Positions 61,344-64,000 of a stretch of 64,000 nt of DNA are shown piece after piece. The notes under the pieces were generated by a model. It made no database searches and was not told the origin of the DNA. It saw nothing but the letters and a program-made list of their open reading frames with translations. Made by a program: the position numbers and the translations under genes. Numbering within the stretch: position 1 is the first letter of the stretch; every line of letters starts with the position of its first letter. The stretch covers positions 62,001 to 126,000 of the forward strand of contig JAHJTN010000010.1 of NCBI GenBank assembly GCA_018829465.1. The letters run 5' to 3'. Source of the DNA: Bacteroidota bacterium. Lineage in GTDB: Bacteria; Bacteroidota; Bacteroidia; Flavobacteriales; Flavobacteriaceae.

Positions 61344-62036
61344 TTGGTTTTGGAGCAAATCAACTACATTAAACACTTAAACGCCGTATTCTTGCACTTC
61401 TCAAAGGATAGCCGTTTAAATCCCACGCACATCAGTTTGTACGTGGGATTGTTCCAGTTATGGAACAACTATCACTTTCCTGTAGAATTCTATATCAATC
61501 GAGAAGAAGCGATGAAACTTTCTAAAATCGGTTCAAAAACAACTTACCACCGTTGCATCAAAGAACTACACCATTGGAAATACCTATTGTACGAACCCTC
61601 ACATAATCCATTTAAAGGTAGCCGAATCAAGATGTTCAATTTTGGGACAAGTGATGGACAAGCTCTGTACCCAAGCCGTACCAATATCGGGACAAGTAAT
61701 GGACAAGCGGTGGTATCTATAAACAAACCTATTCAAACTATAAAAAACAATACAAACGGGAATAAACTTGACCAGCCAAAAAATGAAAATGAAGTCATTG
61801 ATTTTTTTGAAAAAGAAAATTGGCCAGAACTGGAGGCCAAAAAATTTTACAACCACTACCAAGGTATCGGCTGGAAAGTTGGCGGTAAAACAAAAATTGT
61901 CGATTGGCACGCCACAGCTCGCAACTGGATGTTAAAAGCGGACGAGCTCAAAGAAGAAAAAACAATGGTAGCGGTTAGCCAAAATACGGACAACCTAAAG
62001 ACAAGCTCTAACAAAAATTATAATGAACCCTTATGA
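61344..62036 (+). CDS. Winged-helix replication-initiator-like protein
   Basis: This 230-residue protein has no ATG near its start; TTG at 61344 (MVLEQINYIKHLNAVFLHF) is most likely. The N-terminal half has a helix-turn-helix-like core (PTHISLYVGLFQLWNN, NREEAMKLSKIGSKTTYHRCIKELHHWKYL). After a low-complexity linker comes a second domain (EVIDFFEKENWPELEAKKFYNHYQGIGWKVGGKTKIVDWHATARNWM), similar to phage and plasmid replication initiators. It overlaps the DnaC-like gene by 4 bp. Confidence 0.75.
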   Translation: MVLEQINYIKHLNAVFLHFSKDSRLNPTHISLYVGLFQLWNNYHFPVEFYINREEAMKLSKIGSKTTYHRCIKELHHWKYLLYEPSHNPFKGSRIKMFNFGTSDGQALYPSRTNIGTSNGQAVVSINKPIQTIKNNTNGNKLDQPKNENEVIDFFEKENWPELEAKKFYNHYQGIGWKVGGKTKIVDWHATARNWMLKADELKEEKTMVAVSQNTDNLKTSSNKNYNEPL

Positions 62037-62695
62037 AACTTCACAAACCAGATATCATCATCGAGGGCAGCGTCCAATACAAATTAGGCGAACTAAAAAA
62101 CAATCAGTTACTATACGATTTCGATAAAATGCTCATTTACCTCAATGCCAAAGGAAAACTGTTATTTGGCAAAAAGTTTAAAATCTTTGAGGAAGACCGA
62201 GATATTCTGTTCAAGCTCTGCAACTATTTCATCAAAGATGAAGATAATTGCAAAAAGCTCGACATAGACATCAACAAAGGCATTTTACTGTCTGGCCCTG
62301 TTGGTTGTGGAAAAACCAGCTTGATGAAATTGCTACGCCATATAGTACCACATCAAAAATCGTATGAGGTTATACCAACACGGAACATTGCATTTGCCTT
62401 TAACAATATCGGTTACACTATTATTGAGAACTACGGGGATAAGAAATTTTATTGTTTTGATGATTTAGGTGTAGAACCCACCGGAAGGCATTTTGGGAAA
62501 GATTGTAATGTAATGGGCGAAATCATACTGTCCCGTTATGATTTATTTTTAAGTAACAAAATTAAAACACACGCTACTACAAATCTAAATGCTAAAGAAC
62601 TGGAGGAACGTTACGGTAATAGAGTACGTTCAAGAATGCGACAATTGTTCAACTTAATTGCCTTTGACAAAAGTAGTCGTGATAAAAGAGCTTAA
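62033..62695 (+). CDS. DnaC-like AAA+ ATPase
   Basis: This 220-residue protein has Walker A SGPVGCGKTS (residues 87-96), Walker B FYCFDDLG and a sensor region KTHATTNLNAKELEERYGNRVRSRMRQLFNLI with an arginine-finger candidate. This fits a helicase loader or IstB/DnaC-type ATPase. With the upstream initiator-like protein it would form a replication pair for the excised element. The two genes overlap (ATGA). Confidence 0.85.
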   Translation: MKLHKPDIIIEGSVQYKLGELKNNQLLYDFDKMLIYLNAKGKLLFGKKFKIFEEDRDILFKLCNYFIKDEDNCKKLDIDINKGILLSGPVGCGKTSLMKLLRHIVPHQKSYEVIPTRNIAFAFNNIGYTIIENYGDKKFYCFDDLGVEPTGRHFGKDCNVMGEIILSRYDLFLSNKIKTHATTNLNAKELEERYGNRVRSRMRQLFNLIAFDKSSRDKRA

Positions 62696-62697
62696 AT

Positions 62698-63123
62698 CTA
62701 ATTTTGGTTTTCTTCCTCTAAATGAAGTAACTCGTGAATCATATCGTTTTCATCTAAATATTCTGCTAACCACTCTTGTTGAGAAAGCCAATTGATATAC
62801 TCTCTATCAGATTCCCAAATGTCTTCAACGAATTCCCCTCGATATTTACCAAAACTAAATTTCGTTCCAGGGTCTTGTTCTTCAACTTCAGTTTTGAACA
62901 ATTTATGATATGCTTCCATCAAACCTTCTTCTCTACATCTATAATAGAGCCATTGTTTTTTATAGCCTTTGTATTGTCTTCTCTTTTCAAGGTATTTTAC
63001 CTTTTCAATATCAGACAAAGCCTTGTAAGAATGTCGCTTGGTTTTAGGTTTAAACAACCCACTAAAGATTATTCCTAAGGTATTTTGGATGACGTTCAAA
63101 AAGAAAATTGCTATCGTTTTCAT
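62698..63123 (-). CDS. Membrane-anchored protein with exodeoxyribonuclease X-like C-terminal domain
   Basis: This 141-residue protein has an N-terminal hydrophobic segment (residues about 3-23), a basic region (KTKRHSYKALSDIEKVKYLEKRRQYKGYKKQWL) and a C-terminal motif KFSFGKYRGEFVEDIWESDREYINWLSQQEWL. The pattern F-GKYRG followed by DxxYIxWL is the small domain found at the C-terminus of ExoX-like and related proteins. It ends 2 bp from the convergent DnaC-like gene. Its function is unknown. Confidence 0.74.
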   Translation of the reverse strand: MKTIAIFFLNVIQNTLGIIFSGLFKPKTKRHSYKALSDIEKVKYLEKRRQYKGYKKQWLYYRCREEGLMEAYHKLFKTEVEEQDPGTKFSFGKYRGEFVEDIWESDREYINWLSQQEWLAEYLDENDMIHELLHLEEENQN

Positions 63124-63220
63124 TATAATTTACACTAGAGATAATAATGCTCTAATCAACTGTAATTTACGAAAAATTGACGACATATTTTTGCTTTTAA
63201 CAACGCAATGAAACTTCAAT

Positions 63221-64000
63221 TTATTCTTCCCATACAACACTTAATACTGAATTGTGCATACTTGAAACAATACAATATTCAAAAAAGTTAAAGTTGCTGT
63301 CATCTTCCCAATTCTTTAAATCGAACCAAGTAGATTTCCAAATCTGTTGTTTGGATTGATGCTTCGCGTATATTTTCCCTTTTTCATAAAATTCCATCGC
63401 AACGGAATCTTCCGGTGGTTCAAGTTTTGTTCTATCGATAATAAAATGAGGATAGCCTTCTGGCCATTTCCAATAACTTACCGTCTTGTTATGCGAGTGA
63501 AAAAGACAAATTGGATGGTCGCCCAACTCAAAATATTTAAAGGCTATGGATGTTATGCTTGTTTTGAAAAACGTAGCTAAATCTCTAAGCAATTGTGGCG
63601 AAAATTTTTCGCCTTTTTGTTTCTCAAAGAAAAGATGACTTGGCATTAATAATTCTGAAGCAAATTGATTGGCTTCGTATTCCACACGTCCATTTTTGGC
63701 TTGTTTTTCCTTATTGTTAAACCAAGAAGTAGTAGCTTCAGTATCGTTATGGATATCAATACCTTTGTGAAGTATAAAATGTCCTATTTCGTGGGCCAAA
63801 GTAAATCGCTTTCGTTGCTCAAATTCTATGTTCTGGTTTATTTCAATTACGGTATGCGTTTTACCAAATATTATTCGTCCATCAGAATTTAACAAAGGTT
63901 TCTCGATAACAGTTGCACCAAGACCACTTGCAAATAATTCTAAAGGAAAATCCAAAAGGCTTTCAAAACCATTCTGTTCCAATAAATCTCTTGCAGCAGC
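63221..64000 (-). CDS. ImmA/IrrE family metallopeptidase (5' part beyond window)
   Basis: The frame is open to base 64000, so the start lies outside. The protein (at least 259 residues) has the zinc motif HEIGH in FTLAHEIGHFILHKG and a following Glu-rich helix EYEANQFASELLMP, as in ImmA/IrrE peptidases, which cut repressors of mobile elements or stress regulons. The C-terminal region (ICLFHSHNKTVSYWKWPEGYPHF) is an extra domain. No HTH domain is visible in this part. It may control element induction or phage-type defence. Confidence 0.88.
   Translation of the reverse strand, partial: AAARDLLEQNGFESLLDFPLELFASGLGATVIEKPLLNSDGRIIFGKTHTVIEINQNIEFEQRKRFTLAHEIGHFILHKGIDIHNDTEATTSWFNNKEKQAKNGRVEYEANQFASELLMPSHLFFEKQKGEKFSPQLLRDLATFFKTSITSIAFKYFELGDHPICLFHSHNKTVSYWKWPEGYPHFIIDRTKLEPPEDSVAMEFYEKGKIYAKHQSKQQIWKSTWFDLKNWEDDSNFNFFEYCIVSSMHNSVLSVVWEE

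Noticed and set aside
1-64000. CRISPR array, rRNA genes, insertion sequences or integrase genes
   Set aside because: I found no regular short repeats with spacers, no rRNA-like sequence, no transposase and no tyrosine or serine recombinase in any frame.

Overview
The window is chromosomal DNA of a low-GC Bacteroidota, most likely a marine-type Flavobacteriaceae. The evidence is a SusC/SusD outer-membrane pair, TAnnTTTG promoter boxes (several so close to the ATG that the mRNA would be leaderless), a Flavobacterium-type SDR threonine dehydrogenase, and Bacteroidota-only mobility genes (BfmA/BtgA, a DUF5712-like relaxase, RteC).

Region 1 (1-20.5 kb) is ordinary core chromosome. It holds the 3' part of susC with susD and a surface lipoprotein, then rlmB, mpl, radC, a deacetylase-like protein, a YjjG-type HAD phosphatase and a secreted protein. 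After that come rarA, obgE, adk and hpt on the minus strand, tdh on the plus strand, and a minus-strand run of a DUF389 protein, manC, an SprT-like metalloprotease, an SDR and an M28 peptidase.

Region 2 starts at a 20-bp 3' remnant of a tRNA gene (20827-20846, minus strand) that still has its terminator. This is the expected scar of site-specific integration, and everything to its right to the window edge looks like an integrated mobile element. Backbone genes are a basic protein, a DUF932-like protein, ssb, a DUF6876-like gene, a candidate oriT, BfmA/BtgA, relaxase, a TraG/VirD4-like coupling protein, rteC, an excisionase-like HTH gene, a replication-initiator-like gene and a DnaC-like ATPase. 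No integrase and no type IV secretion channel genes lie in the window.

The element carries two cargo blocks. Block A (22.9-30.2 kb) is a cell-envelope module: a secreted polysaccharide deacetylase with a TonB-dependent receptor, a BlaR1-type sensor fused to an M23 (LytM) domain with BlaI, and a serine-hydrolase lipoprotein with an NTF2-like protein. Four copies of a 14-bp palindrome (ACTAT-N4-ATAGT) in two pairs, each pair offset by 20 bp, are probable BlaI operators. Block B (35.5-59.9 kb) is a metal-resistance island. It has two parallel modules of a small His-rich exported protein, a CzcA-type RND pump fused to a TolC-like protein, and a membrane-fusion lipoprotein. It also has a HupE-like, anchor, MFS and ferredoxin-like group, a PII-like regulator, two Fur-family regulators, two SpoIIAA-like proteins and two P1B-type ATPases.

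The most unexpected content is non-coding. Strong inverted repeats fill several gene-free stretches: a 560-bp multi-hairpin region just upstream of ssb, a diverged relative of its first hairpin next to the DUF932-like gene with different bases in the paired arms, a multi-branched leader closed by an 11-bp perfect stem just before the second RND pump, and a folded leader before the MFS gene. These are the best candidates for an undescribed system, perhaps single-stranded promoters or priming sites that act during conjugative entry, and metal-responsive leader RNAs.
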